64,000 nt of DNA from Oxalobacteraceae bacterium CAVE-383 (GTDB lineage Bacteria; Pseudomonadota; Gammaproteobacteria; Burkholderiales; Burkholderiaceae_D), in assembly GCA_004134995.1 (NCBI GenBank), contig REGP01000002.1:124001-188000 (forward strand), given 5' to 3'. Positions 29,056-38,800 of this stretch are shown here, in pieces (positions within the stretch are counted from its first letter, which is position 1; each line of letters begins with the position of its first letter). The notes below the pieces were generated by a model. The model ran no database searches, had not been told where the DNA came from, and was given only the letters and a program-made list of their open reading frames with translations. Position numbers and translations under genes: made by a program.

Positions 29056-29667
29056 ATGAGCACCATTCTTCACCTGAACACCAGCATCCGCAGCAGCGGC
29101 TCCCATTCGCGTACCCTGAGCGGCGAATTCCTCGCCATGCTGGCGGTGCCGGGCAAAGACACCGTCATCGAACGCGACCTGGCCGGCCAGCCGGTGCCGC
29201 ATCTGGACGAAGCCACCATGGGCGCGTTCTTTACGCCGGCCGACAAGCGTTCGCCGGCGCAGAACCAGGCCCTGGCCTTGTCGGATAAATTGATCGCCGA
29301 AGTGCAGTCCGCGGACACGATCGTGATCGGCGCGCCGATGTACAACTTTTCGATCAGCTCCGGCTTCAAGGCCTGGATCGATCATGTGGCGCGTGCCGGC
29401 GTGACATTCAAATACACCGAAACCGGTCCGGTCGGCCTGTTGCAGGGCAAGAAAGTCTTTGTATTTACCGCGCGCGGCGGCGTGTACAGCTATGGCCCGG
29501 CGGCCGCCATGGATTTCCATGAAACCTATCTGCGCGCCGTGCTCGGCTTTATCGGCCTGACCGATGTCACCTTTGTCCATACCGAAGGGCTGGGCATGGG
29601 TGAAGAAGCGGTGAAGCAGGCGGTGGCCCAAACCCGCGGCAAAGTCGCCGAATTGGCCGCGGCATAG
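29056..29667 (+). CDS. azoR: FMN-dependent NADH azoreductase
   Basis: The 203-residue protein matches AzoR, a flavodoxin-fold quinone/azo reductase using NADH and FMN. Visible signatures are the FMN phosphate loop (NTSIRSSGSHSRTL), the MYNFSISSGFKAWIDHVAR segment and FTARGGVYSYG. It closes the pirin-doxX-azoR set, consistent with quinone detoxification. AAAGGAATC precedes the start. A perfect hairpin follows eight bases after the stop. Confidence 0.93.
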   Translation: MSTILHLNTSIRSSGSHSRTLSGEFLAMLAVPGKDTVIERDLAGQPVPHLDEATMGAFFTPADKRSPAQNQALALSDKLIAEVQSADTIVIGAPMYNFSISSGFKAWIDHVARAGVTFKYTETGPVGLLQGKKVFVFTARGGVYSYGPAAAMDFHETYLRAVLGFIGLTDVTFVHTEGLGMGEEAVKQAVAQTRGKVAELAAA

Positions 29668-29674
29668 GAATCTT

Positions 29675-29701
29675 GGACGCCGGAGCGAAAGTCCGGCGTC
29701 C
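29675..29701 (+). terminator. Perfect hairpin after azoR, no T tract
   Basis: A 10-base perfect stem (GGACGCCGGA / TCCGGCGTCC) with a 7-base loop lies eight bases after the azoR stop. It has no T run, so it is either a weak terminator or an mRNA end-protecting hairpin. Confidence 0.55.
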
Positions 29702-29838
29702 GTAGTATCCTCACGCCCTGACCAAATAAATACGCGGCGCGGGATTGTCGAATGGCGGACCGGCCCAAGCTTGCATGTGTAGGGCATGGTTCGCTTTTTT
29801 GCGCCGTTTTGAATGTAATTCCACTTTCGAGGTTTGCA

Positions 29839-30462
29839 ATGCCGTCCAGCGAGGAAACTCTGGAGTACGTAACCACTTGCGATTTGCCGACTCCCTGGGC
29901 GACATTTCAGTTGCATGCATTCGTTGACCAGGCTTCGGGCAAGGAACATCTGGCGATGACGCTGGGCGCGATCGATGACGGCCAACCCGTGCTGGCGCGC
30001 ATCCATTCAGAATGCCTGACCGGCGACGCCCTGTTCAGCCAGCGCTGCGATTGCGGCGCGCAGCTGGAAGCGGCACTGCAGAAAATTGCGGCAGAAGGAC
30101 GCGGCGCGGTGTTTTATCTGCGCCAGGAAGGGCGCGGCATCGGCCTGATCAATAAATTGCGGGCCTATCGCCTGCAGGACGCCGGCGCCGATACCGTGGA
30201 AGCCAATCGCCGCCTGGGATTCGCCGACGATCAGCGCAGCTACGCCAGCTTCCGGCCCATGTTCGCTTATTTCGGCATCAAGAAGGTGCGCCTGATGACC
30301 AACAATCCGCGCAAGATCGCCGCGCTGGAGGCATTCGGCATCGAAGTGGTCGAGCGCATGGCCTTGCTTGTCAATCGCAATCCGTTCAACGATCATTACC
30401 TCAATACCAAGGCCAGCAAGCTGGGCCATCTGATGACCGCGCCCGATACAGAGAATTTTTAG
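29839..30462 (+). CDS. ribA: GTP cyclohydrolase II
   Basis: RibA opens GTP to 2,5-diamino-6-ribosylamino-pyrimidinone phosphate, the first step of riboflavin synthesis. The 207-residue protein has the zinc site CLTGDALFSQRCDCGAQ, the catalytic RQEGRGIGLINK region and the NNPRK segment, all as in E. coli RibA. The ATG at 29839 gives a normal N-terminus; the longer frame to 29752 is not needed. I looked for an FMN riboswitch in the about 170 bases upstream and saw none. Confidence 0.94.
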   Translation: MPSSEETLEYVTTCDLPTPWATFQLHAFVDQASGKEHLAMTLGAIDDGQPVLARIHSECLTGDALFSQRCDCGAQLEAALQKIAAEGRGAVFYLRQEGRGIGLINKLRAYRLQDAGADTVEANRRLGFADDQRSYASFRPMFAYFGIKKVRLMTNNPRKIAALEAFGIEVVERMALLVNRNPFNDHYLNTKASKLGHLMTAPDTENF

Positions 30463-30532
30463 GAAATGAAGGCCTGCGATTAAGCTGCTATGCTGATGCA
30501 CGGCTTTCAAAATCATTAAAGGCAGCATTATC

Positions 30533-31459
30533 ATGAGTTACCTGTTCCAGCTGATTGAACACTACGGCTTGTTGCTGGTGTTCGCCAATGTCTTGCTGGA
30601 ACAGCTGGGCGCGCCTTTGCCCGCTTACCCAACCCTGATCATCACCGGCGCCATGGCTTCGCGCGGGGAATATTCCGTGCCGGTGCTGTTGCTGACCGCG
30701 GTGGTGGCGGCCCTGATCGCCGATTACGTCTGGTACCGGCTTGGCCGGCGCTATGGCCGCCGCGTATTGTCGCTGCTGTGCCGCATCTCGCTGTCGCCGG
30801 ACTCCTGCGTGCGCCAGACCGAAACTTCCTATACCCGCTATGGCGCGCCTTCCCTGGTGATCGCCAAATTCATCCCCGGTTTCGCTTCGGTCGCCAGCGC
30901 GCTGGCCGGCGCCATCGGCACCCGCACCACGGCGTTTCTGATATTCGACGGGCTGGGCGCGGCGCTATGGGCCGGCCTGGGGATCTTCCTGGGCACGCTG
31001 TTCAGCGACGGCATCGACGAGTTGCTGAACGTGCTGCAGCAATTGGGCGAATGGGGTTTGCTGCTGATCGGCGGCGGTTTCCTGATTTTCATCGCGCGCA
31101 AATGGTGGCAGCGCAAACGCTTCATCAGCTCGTTGCGCATGGCGCGCATCACGGTGCACGAACTGGATCAGTTGTTCAAGGAAGGGCTGGAGCCGACCGT
31201 GGTCGATGTGCGCTCATCCATGGCGCAGCAGGACGGCCGCATTCCGGGCGCCCGCACCGTGTTCAGCAAGGATATCGGCACTTTCGAGCTGGACGCGGCG
31301 GTCGACAGCGAAATCATCGTGTATTGCGCCTGTCCGAACGAAGCGTCGGCGGCGCAGGTCGCCAAGCAATTGATGGCGCGCGGCTATCACAAGGTGCGGC
31401 CGCTGGCCGGCGGCATCGATGCCTGGGTCGCGGCCGGTTATTCGGTGGAACGCAATTAA
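30533..31459 (+). CDS. DedA-family membrane protein fused to rhodanese domain
   Basis: Residues 1 to about 200 form a DedA/SNARE-associated membrane domain: FANVLLEQLGAPLPAYP, the basic RYGRRV turn and the FIPGFASVASALAGA re-entrant segment. DedA proteins are lipid scramblases/transporters needed for envelope homeostasis. Residues about 210-308 are a rhodanese domain with DVRSSMAQQDGRIPGA and an active-site loop C-ACPNEASA beginning with the catalytic cysteine. The fusion places a sulfur-transfer or cysteine-based sensor on the cytoplasmic side. Related DedA-rhodanese proteins exist in Proteobacteria, but I know of no established function for the fusion. Confidence 0.88.
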   Translation: MSYLFQLIEHYGLLLVFANVLLEQLGAPLPAYPTLIITGAMASRGEYSVPVLLLTAVVAALIADYVWYRLGRRYGRRVLSLLCRISLSPDSCVRQTETSYTRYGAPSLVIAKFIPGFASVASALAGAIGTRTTAFLIFDGLGAALWAGLGIFLGTLFSDGIDELLNVLQQLGEWGLLLIGGGFLIFIARKWWQRKRFISSLRMARITVHELDQLFKEGLEPTVVDVRSSMAQQDGRIPGARTVFSKDIGTFELDAAVDSEIIVYCACPNEASAAQVAKQLMARGYHKVRPLAGGIDAWVAAGYSVERN

Positions 31460-31479
31460 GGCGCAGCCGGGGAAGTACG

Positions 31480-32448
31480 CTAGACGCTGACCTGCAGCAG
31501 GCGGCTCCGGTCCTGCGGCAGGCCGGGCGCAGGCGCCACGCGCGGCAGCACATACGTGCTGGACGCCATCAATTCGGCGACCCATTCCACGAACGCACGG
31601 ACCTTGGTCGATAAATGCCGGTTCTGCAGGTAAAGCACATGCAGCGGCACCGTATCTATTTCGATGTCCGGCAGCACCATGACCAGCTTTCCTTCCGCCG
31701 CTTCTTCCTGTGCCATGAATAACGGCATCTGCACCAGGCCCAGCCCGGCGATGCCCGCCGCGACGCAGGCTTCCAGATCGTTGAAGGAGAGATATTGCCG
31801 GCCCAGGATCGGGATTATTTCGCCATTGACCAAAAAGTCGAATGTAAAATTCTTGCCGGTCCTGGACGAAAACATATGCACCAGGCGATGCCGTTCCAGA
31901 TCGGCGATCGAGGCCGGCATGCCGTATTTCGCGATATAGGCCGGGCTGGCGCAGGTGGCCAGCGGCATGTCGCCCAGCCGCCGCGCAATCAGCGATTCAT
32001 CGACCACCTCGCCGCCGCGGATCACGCAGTCGATGCCCTCATGCAGCAGGTCGACGGGACGATCGGTGCAGCCGACTTCCAGTTCAATTTCGGGATAGCG
32101 CGCAAAGAATGCGTCCAGTGCGGGAATCAGGATGCGTTGGCCGATGGAGCCCGGCACGTCGACTCTGAGCCGGCCTTTCAGCGTGGTGGTGGCGTTGGTG
32201 ATGGAGGCTTCGGTTTCATCCAGCTCCGTCAACAGGCGGATGGCGCGTTCGTAATAGGCGGCGCCGTCGGCGGTGACGCTGACATGGCGCGTGGTTCGAT
32301 GCAGCAGTTTGACCCGCAGGCGCTTTTCCAGCGACAGCACCTGCGCCGATACCGTGGCTTTCGGCAGATTCAGCGATACCGCGGCTTTGGTGAAGCTGCT
32401 CAGCTCCACCACCCTGGTGAATGCCAGCATGGTATCGAAGCGGTCCAT
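31480..32448 (-). CDS. LysR-family regulator overlapping tetR
   Basis: The 322-residue protein has a LysR helix-turn-helix (FTRVVELSSFTKAAVSLNLP) in the CrgA-like branch (LLHRTTRHVSVT) and an effector-binding domain. Its ATG at 32446-32448 overlaps the stop of the upstream tetR gene (TGATG), so the two are translationally coupled. The longer frame to 32505 runs inside tetR and is not preferred. Position next to the RND efflux operon suggests it co-regulates efflux, but it does not look like BpeT/MexT. Confidence 0.9.
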   Translation of the reverse strand: MDRFDTMLAFTRVVELSSFTKAAVSLNLPKATVSAQVLSLEKRLRVKLLHRTTRHVSVTADGAAYYERAIRLLTELDETEASITNATTTLKGRLRVDVPGSIGQRILIPALDAFFARYPEIELEVGCTDRPVDLLHEGIDCVIRGGEVVDESLIARRLGDMPLATCASPAYIAKYGMPASIADLERHRLVHMFSSRTGKNFTFDFLVNGEIIPILGRQYLSFNDLEACVAAGIAGLGLVQMPLFMAQEEAAEGKLVMVLPDIEIDTVPLHVLYLQNRHLSTKVRAFVEWVAELMASSTYVLPRVAPAPGLPQDRSRLLQVSV

Positions 32449-33170
32449 CAGGCCGGCCCGCCGGGTGTGGCCGAGGTGTTTGATGCGGCCGGCGCCGCCG
32501 GCCATGCGTTCATGGCCATCATCACCACGCTCTGTAATTGTTCACAGCTGGCGTTGTCGCGCGCCAGCGGCGTCATGCCGTTCAATACGGCACAGTAAAA
32601 GCTGGAAAGCGCCTCCGCGCTGGTGCCCGGCGGCAGTTCGCCTTCGTCGATGCCGCGCTGGATGCGCGCCGTGAAACGGGCGATCTTGCGTTCCTTCATT
32701 TGCGCCAGCATGGTCTGCAGATGCGCCGATGCGGCCGTGCAATTGGTGACCACCGTATCCATCATGCAGCCGGGCGGATGCTGCGGACACGTATGTTCAA
32801 TGGCGACCATCTTCAGCAATGCGTGCACCGCTTCGCGCGCGGTCGGCGCTTCCGCCAGGCAGCGCTTGGTCTTTTCTTCATGCTTTTCGGTATAACGCTG
32901 CACCGCTTCCAGAAACAGTTTTTCCTTGTCGCCGAATGCGCCGTACAGGCTGGGCGGGGTGATGCCCATCGCGGAGGTCAGATCATTGAGAGAAGTGGTG
33001 TCGTAGCCGTACTGCCAGAACACCAGCATGGCCTGTTCCAGCGCCCGTTCACGGTCGAACGACAGCGGCCGGCCCGGCTTTTTGCGCGGAATCGGCATGA
33101 CGGCGGACTCGCCCGATTTGGCGGGCTGTGCGCTTTCCATCGTCGGCGTTTGTTGCGTTGCAGTTTTCAT
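32448..33170 (-). CDS. TetR-family repressor of the efflux locus
   Basis: The 240-residue protein has a TetR helix-turn-helix (ALEQAMLVFWQYGYDTTSLN, then LTSAMGITPPSLYGAFGDKE) and a C-terminal ligand domain with a cysteine-bearing HTCPQHPPGCMM stretch. It is divergent from the llpE-RND operon, and two similar imperfect dyads lie in the intergenic region, so it is the best candidate repressor of that pump. The start at 33170 lies within one dyad. Ribosome-site support is weak; GGAG is 17 bases upstream. Confidence 0.88.
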   Translation of the reverse strand: MKTATQQTPTMESAQPAKSGESAVMPIPRKKPGRPLSFDRERALEQAMLVFWQYGYDTTSLNDLTSAMGITPPSLYGAFGDKEKLFLEAVQRYTEKHEEKTKRCLAEAPTAREAVHALLKMVAIEHTCPQHPPGCMMDTVVTNCTAASAHLQTMLAQMKERKIARFTARIQRGIDEGELPPGTSAEALSSFYCAVLNGMTPLARDNASCEQLQSVVMMAMNAWPAAPAASNTSATPGGPA

Positions 33171-33246
33171 AGTGATCGATATTAAACTCCTTGACAGTTT
33201 AAAACAAGCGTAATAAAGTCCAACCCTAATTCATAGTAATCGCTAT
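33169..33246. promoter_or_regulatory. Pair of candidate TetR operators
   Basis: Two related 14-base imperfect dyads, ATAGTGATCGATAT at 33169-33182 and ATAGTAATCGCTAT at 33233-33246, lie 64 bases apart in the tetR/efflux intergenic region. Between them is TTGACA at 33191-33196, a possible -35 box for the plus strand. The remaining bases to 33468 are AT-rich with no gene. Confidence 0.45.
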
Positions 33247-33468
33247 TTAATTGAGTTTTACCCCTGAAAAATAATTTTTCACCGTCCGGTCGAAAACGGC
33301 TCTGTTCATTCGTCGTCAGAGTGAAAGGACCTGAAAAGAAGGGGGAAACAGGTTTAAACGATTGTCTTGGATTCGATGACAGTGATTCTCGGATAGCCCG
33401 ATTTATCTTTCAATCGCCGATATCTATACTGCTTACATCATTTCACAATTGAGAGCCTGGAGTTACAA

Positions 33469-33654
33469 ATGAAAACCCATTTACTGGAAGTCACCGTTGC
33501 AGCCGCCGGTGCATTCGCAATTGTTGCTGCATTGCATCATGCGCCGGTGATGGACCTGTTGTACGAAAGCGCAATGAGCGGCGGCAATATTTCGGCGCGC
33601 GCCACGGCATCGCTGGGCGACATCGCCTCGATGGTCACCGCGCCGACGCCTTGA
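33469..33654 (+). CDS. Small hydrophobic leader-like protein of the efflux operon
   Basis: The 61-residue ORF has a good ribosome site (TGGAG, six bases before the ATG) and one hydrophobic helix (TVAAAGAFAIVAALHHA) after a short N-terminus. It ends ten bases before the llpE-like gene. I do not recognise a family. Its position as the first gene of the efflux operon suggests a small membrane protein or a translated leader; expression is not proven. Confidence 0.55.
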   Translation: MKTHLLEVTVAAAGAFAIVAALHHAPVMDLLYESAMSGGNISARATASLGDIASMVTAPTP

Positions 33655-33664
33655 GCCTGCGATC

Positions 33665-34453
33665 ATGAATGCCTTGAACGCGTTTGCCACGCCCAGCTTC
33701 GCCCAGTTTTCGGATGCCAAAAACGGCGCCACGGTTACCCTGCGGATTTTCGGCAAGCGGCCGAAGTCGGCTGGACTGCCCCTGATCCTGTATTTTCACG
33801 GCGGCCTGTTCAATTGCGGTTCGGTGACCGACGCCGATAGCCTGGCGAAAGCGCTGGCGGAGAATGCGGTAGTGGCTTGCGTGGACTATCCGCTGGCGCC
33901 GGAGCTGCATTTTCCGAGTACGGTGGAACTGGCATATGAAGCATTGCAGTGGGCATGGCGCCATGCGGCCTCGATCGGCGCCGATGCGGCGCGCGTGATC
34001 GTGGCGGGCGACCAGGCCGGCGGCAATCTGGCGGCGGCCGTGGCGCTGATGGCGCGCGACCGCAGCGCGCCGAACGGTCCGGCGCTGAAGGCGCAGGTGC
34101 TGATCACGCCGATGCTGGATCCATTCCAGACCACGCTGTCGATGCGCGCGGCCGGCGATTGCCCTTGCCGCCAGGGCTGGGCCGATTACCTGCCCTCCGC
34201 CGGCGATGCGATGCACCCGTACGCGTCGCCGCTGAATTCGCGCCGTCTGGGCGGCCTGGCGCCGGCGTTGGTGATTACCGCCGAGCGCGATGCGTTGCGC
34301 GACGAAGCCGAGCAGTACGCGGCCAAGCTGATCGCCGCCGGCGTGCCGGTGCAGGTGCGCCGCTTCGATGGCGCCGGCGGATTGGCCGACGCAGATCATA
34401 TGCAGTTCAAGGCGATGGCCGAAACCGTCGCGCAATTCGCTTCGGAAAGCTGA
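33665..34453 (+). CDS. LlpE-like alpha/beta hydrolase lacking the catalytic serine
   Basis: The 262-residue protein has the hormone-sensitive-lipase fold markers: YFHGGLF oxyanion loop (His45-Gly-Gly), the VDYPLAPE stretch and an acid strand (AERDALRDEAE). The nucleophile elbow, normally GDSAGG, reads GDQAGG, so the catalytic serine is replaced by Gln117. The usual C-terminal catalytic histidine region (normally HGF) is also altered (DADHMQF). It precedes adaptor, RND and outer membrane genes, exactly where llpE sits in the Burkholderia llpE-bpeE-bpeF-oprC and ceoAB-opcM operons. It is probably a non-catalytic accessory or binding protein. Confidence 0.8.
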   Translation: MNALNAFATPSFAQFSDAKNGATVTLRIFGKRPKSAGLPLILYFHGGLFNCGSVTDADSLAKALAENAVVACVDYPLAPELHFPSTVELAYEALQWAWRHAASIGADAARVIVAGDQAGGNLAAAVALMARDRSAPNGPALKAQVLITPMLDPFQTTLSMRAAGDCPCRQGWADYLPSAGDAMHPYASPLNSRRLGGLAPALVITAERDALRDEAEQYAAKLIAAGVPVQVRRFDGAGGLADADHMQFKAMAETVAQFASES

Positions 34454-34584
34454 CCCAGCAGGCGTTTCACTTTATCCCCCTATACAAAATCGCACCGCGC
34501 ACGACGCGGTGCGGGAGACGTTTTACCTTTTTTTTGCGGCTTTTCATTTTTCATAAATCAATTATTCAAATACCGGGAACCAAC

Positions 34585-35766
34585 ATGAAAACTTCTGCCA
34601 TTTCACACAAAGCGATAATGATTGCCATCGGCATTCTGATTCTGGGCGGCGTGGCCGCCGTTACCCTCAACAGCCGCGCGGCCAAGCCGCCGGTTGCCGC
34701 GCCTGCGCCGGCTTCCGTTTCGGTGGCGGCGGTGCTGGAAAAAAGCGTCACGGAATGGGATGACTTTTCAGGCCGGGTAGAAGCGGTCGACCGCGTCGAA
34801 ATCCGTCCGCGCGTTGCCGGCACCATCGATGAAGTGCATTTCCAGGAAGGCCAGCTGGTCAAGAAGGGCGCGCTGCTGTTTACCATCGATCCGCGTCCTT
34901 ACCAGGCTGAACTGGCGCGCGCCGACGCCGCTGTCGCGGGCGCCCAAGCGAGCCTGGCGCTGGCCAAGACCGAAGCCGACCGCACCCGCCGCCTGATCGA
35001 TGAACACGCGGTGGCGCAGCGCGAAATGGATCAGCGCGAAAACGCCCTGGTCGAAGCCAACGCTTCGCTGCAAGCCGCCAACGCCGCACGCTTGAGCGCA
35101 CGCCTGAACTTGCAATACACCGCGATTACCGCGCCGGTATCGGGCCGCGTATCGCGCGCCGAAATCACCGTCGGCAACGTGATCGCCGCCGGCGCCACCG
35201 CGCCGGTGCTGGCAACCGTGGTATCGGTCTCGCCGGTCTACGTGAACTTCGAAATCGACGAATCCACCTTCTTGCGCTACGCCAGCAACGGCGCCGCCGG
35301 CAATACCGGCACGGATCATATTCCGGTGTCGGTCGGCCTGACCAACGAGGACGGCTATCCGCGCAAGGGCAAGATCAAATCGTTCGACAACAAGCTCGAC
35401 ACCGGTTCCGGCACCATCCGCGTGCGCGCGGTGCTCAATAACGCCGACGGCGCATTGACCCCCGGCATGTACGCCCGGGTGCGCACCGGCGGCGCGGCTG
35501 CGGCCGATGCCGTATTGATCGACGACAAGGCGGTCGGCACCGACCAGGACAAGAAGTACGTCATGGTGGTCGGCGCCGACAACAAGGCCACTTACCGCGC
35601 CGTCAAGCTGGGGCCGATGGTCGACGGCTTGCGGATCGTCCGTTCGGGTTTGAAGAAAGACGAAAAGATCGTGGTCAACGGCCTGCAGCGCATCCGTCCG
35701 AACGACACCGTGACGCCGGTGCCGGTGCAGATGGGCGCGGATGTAACGGCGGCGCCCGCGGTTTAA
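34585..35766 (+). CDS. RND efflux periplasmic adaptor (MexE/BpeE-like)
   Basis: The 393-residue adaptor has an N-terminal membrane/signal segment (IMIAIGILILGGVAAVTL), split lipoyl domains around a coiled-coil hairpin (about 100-170), a beta-barrel and a membrane-proximal domain. It links the inner-membrane RND pump to the outer membrane channel. Strong matches are RPRVAGTIDEVHFQEGQLV and YTAITAPVSGRVSRAEITVG. It is followed 36 bases on by the RND gene. No lipobox cysteine is present, so it is anchored by its helix, unlike AcrA. Confidence 0.93.
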   Translation: MKTSAISHKAIMIAIGILILGGVAAVTLNSRAAKPPVAAPAPASVSVAAVLEKSVTEWDDFSGRVEAVDRVEIRPRVAGTIDEVHFQEGQLVKKGALLFTIDPRPYQAELARADAAVAGAQASLALAKTEADRTRRLIDEHAVAQREMDQRENALVEANASLQAANAARLSARLNLQYTAITAPVSGRVSRAEITVGNVIAAGATAPVLATVVSVSPVYVNFEIDESTFLRYASNGAAGNTGTDHIPVSVGLTNEDGYPRKGKIKSFDNKLDTGSGTIRVRAVLNNADGALTPGMYARVRTGGAAAADAVLIDDKAVGTDQDKKYVMVVGADNKATYRAVKLGPMVDGLRIVRSGLKKDEKIVVNGLQRIRPNDTVTPVPVQMGADVTAAPAV

Positions 35767-35802
35767 GCGGCGACCAACATAACGTTAAGAGAACAAAACA
35801 AA

Positions 35803-38800
35803 ATGAATATCTCAAAATTTTTCATCGACAGGCCGATCTTCGCCGGGGTGATGTCGTCGATCATTCTGATCGGCGGCCTGATCGCGATGCAGCAGCTGCC
35901 GATTTCCGAATATCCGGAAGTCATCCCGCCGTCGGTCATCGTCAAGGCGCAGTATCCGGGCGCCAATCCGCAGACCATCGCCGAAACCGTCGCCACGCCG
36001 ATCGAGGAACAGATCAACGGCGTCGAAGGCATGCTTTACATGCAGTCGCAGGCCACCTCCGACGGCTTGATGACCTTGACCGTCACTTTCAAGCTCGGCG
36101 TTTCCCCCGACCAGGCGCAGCAATTGGTGCAGAACCGCGTCAACCAGTCGCTGCCGCGCCTGCCGGATGTGGTGCAGCGTCTCGGCGTGACCACCACCAA
36201 GAGTTCGCCCGACCTGACCATGGTGGTCCACTTGCTGTCGCCCGACGACCGCTATGACATGGCCTATCTGCGCAACTACGCAGTGCTCAACGTCAAGGAT
36301 GCGCTGGCGCGCCTGCCCGGCATCGGCGACGTGCAACTGTTCGGTTCCGGCGATTACGCAATGCGGGTCTGGCTCGATCCGCGCAAAGTGGCCGAACGCG
36401 GCTTGGCCGCATCCGATGTGGTCGCCGCAATCCGTTCGCAGAACGTCGACGTCGCCGCCGGCGTGATCGGCGCTTCGCCGGCCGTGCCGGGCGTGGATTA
36501 CCAGATCTCGGTGAATGCGCGCGGCCGTCTGGCCAGCGAAGAAGAGTTCGGCAATATCGTCGTCAAGACGTCGCCGGACGGCGTGGTGACTTATCTGAAG
36601 GACATTGCACGCATCGAGCTCGGCGCCAGCCAGTATTCGCTGCGCTCGCTGCTGGACAATAAACAAGCCGTCGCGATTCCGATCTTCCAGGCGCCCGGCT
36701 CCAACGCGCTGCAGATTTCGGACAACGTCCGCAAGACCATGGCCGAACTGAAGAAAGACATGCCGGACGGCGTCGACTACAAGATCGTCTACGATCCGAC
36801 CCAGTTCGTGCGTTCGTCGATCGAAGCGGTGGTGCATACGCTGCTCGAAGCGATCCTGCTGGTGGTGATCGTCGTGATCATCTTCCTGCAAACCTGGCGC
36901 GCATCGATCATCCCTCTGCTGGCGGTGCCGGTATCGGTGATCGGCACGTTCGCGGTGATGCTGGGCTTCGGCTTCTCGATCAATGCGCTGAGTCTGTTCG
37001 GATTGGTGCTGGCGATCGGTATCGTGGTCGATGACGCCATCGTGGTGGTGGAAAACGTCGAACGCAATATCGAACACGGCCTGTCGGCCAAGGAAGCAAC
37101 CTATAAAGCGATGCAGGAAGTTTCCGGCCCGATCATCGCGATCGCGCTGACACTGTCCGCCGTGTTCGTGCCGCTGGCGTTCGTGAGCGGCCTGACCGGC
37201 CAGTTCTTCAAGCAGTTCGCGCTGACCATTGCCATCTCGACCGTGATCTCGGCCTTCAACTCGCTGACCCTGTCGCCTGCATTGGCTGCATTGCTGCTGA
37301 AAGACCATCACGCACCGAAAGACAAGTTCCAACTGCTGATCGACAAACTGTTCGGCTGGTTCTTCGTGCGCTTCAACAAGGTGTTCCATCGCGGCTCCAG
37401 CTCGTACGGCGGCGGCGTGACCTCGGTGCTCAAGCGCAAGAGCGCGGCACTCGTGATCTATGCCCTGCTGCTGGGCACCACCGTGCTGCTGTTCCATCGC
37501 GTCCCGACCGGTTTCGTGCCGGCGCAGGACAAGCAATACCTGGTCGGTTTCGCGCAACTGCCTGACGCCGCTTCGCTCGATCGCACCGAAGACGTGATCC
37601 GTCAAATGTCGGACATCGCGCTGAAGACCCCGGGCGTGGAATCGGCCGTGGCCTTCCCGGGCCTGTCGATCAACGGCTTCGTCAATGCGCCGAACTCGGG
37701 CATCGTCTTCACCACCCTGAAGCCGTTCGACGAGCGCAAGAGCAAGGATCTGAGCGCGGCCGCCATCGCCGGCCAGCTGAACCAGCGTTTCGGCACCATC
37801 CAGGGCGCGTTCATTGCGATGTTCCCGCCGCCGCCGGTACAGGGGCTGGGCACCATCGGCGGCTTCAAGCTGCAGATCCAGGATCGCGGCGCGCTGGGCA
37901 ACCAGGCCCTGAATGAAGCGACGCAGGCATTCCTGGCCAAGGCGCGCGCGGCGCCGGAACTGACCGGCATGTTCTCCAGCTTCCAGATCAATGTGCCGCA
38001 ACTGTATGCCGACCTCGACCGCACCCGTGCGCAGCAATTGGGCGTCTCGGTGCCGTCGGTGTTCGACACGCTGCAGATTTACCTGGGTTCGCTGTACGTG
38101 AACGACTTCAACAAATTCGGCCGCACCTTCCAGGTGCGGGTACAGGCCGATGCGCCGTTCCGCGCCCATGCCGAAGATATCGGCCTGCTGAAGGCGCGCA
38201 ACAGCAGCGGCGAAATGGTGCCTTTGTCGTCAATGCTGAAAATGACCCAGAGCTTCGGTCCCGATCAGGCCGTGCGCTATAACGCGTTCCCGTCCGCCGA
38301 CATCAACGGCGGCCCGGCGCCGGGTTACAGCACCGGCCAGGCGCAAGCCGTGGTCGAGCGCCTGCTGGCCGAAACCCTGCCGCGCGGCATCGGTTACGAA
38401 TGGACCGAAATCACGTATCAGGAAAAGATCGCCGGCAATACGCTGTTCATCATCCTGCCGTTGGCGATGCTGCTGGTGTTCTTCGTGCTGGCCGCGCAAT
38501 ACGAAAGCCTGACGCTGCCGCTGGCCGTGCTGTTGATCGTGCCGATGGGTATTTTGTCGGCGATCTTCGGAGTCTGGCTGACCGGCGGCGACGACAATCT
38601 GTTCACCCAGATCAGTCTGATCGTGCTGGTGGGGCTTGCCTGTAAGAACGCGATTCTGATTGTGGAATTTGCGCACGAACTGGAAAGCAACGGCCGCAGC
38701 ATTTACCAGGCTGCGATCGAAGCCGCCAGCATGCGTCTGCGTCCGATCCTGATGACGTCGATCGCGTTCATCGCCGGCGTGGTGCCGCTGATCCTGTCCT

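Noticed and set aside
29668-29838. FMN riboswitch upstream of ribA
   Set aside because: No conserved RFN helices or sequence blocks seen; only a simple hairpin belonging to azoR's 3' end.
35812-38169. 785-residue open frame on the minus strand across the RND pump
   Set aside because: His/Arg/Gln-rich shadow of a highly conserved pump gene; no recognisable domain or ribosome site.
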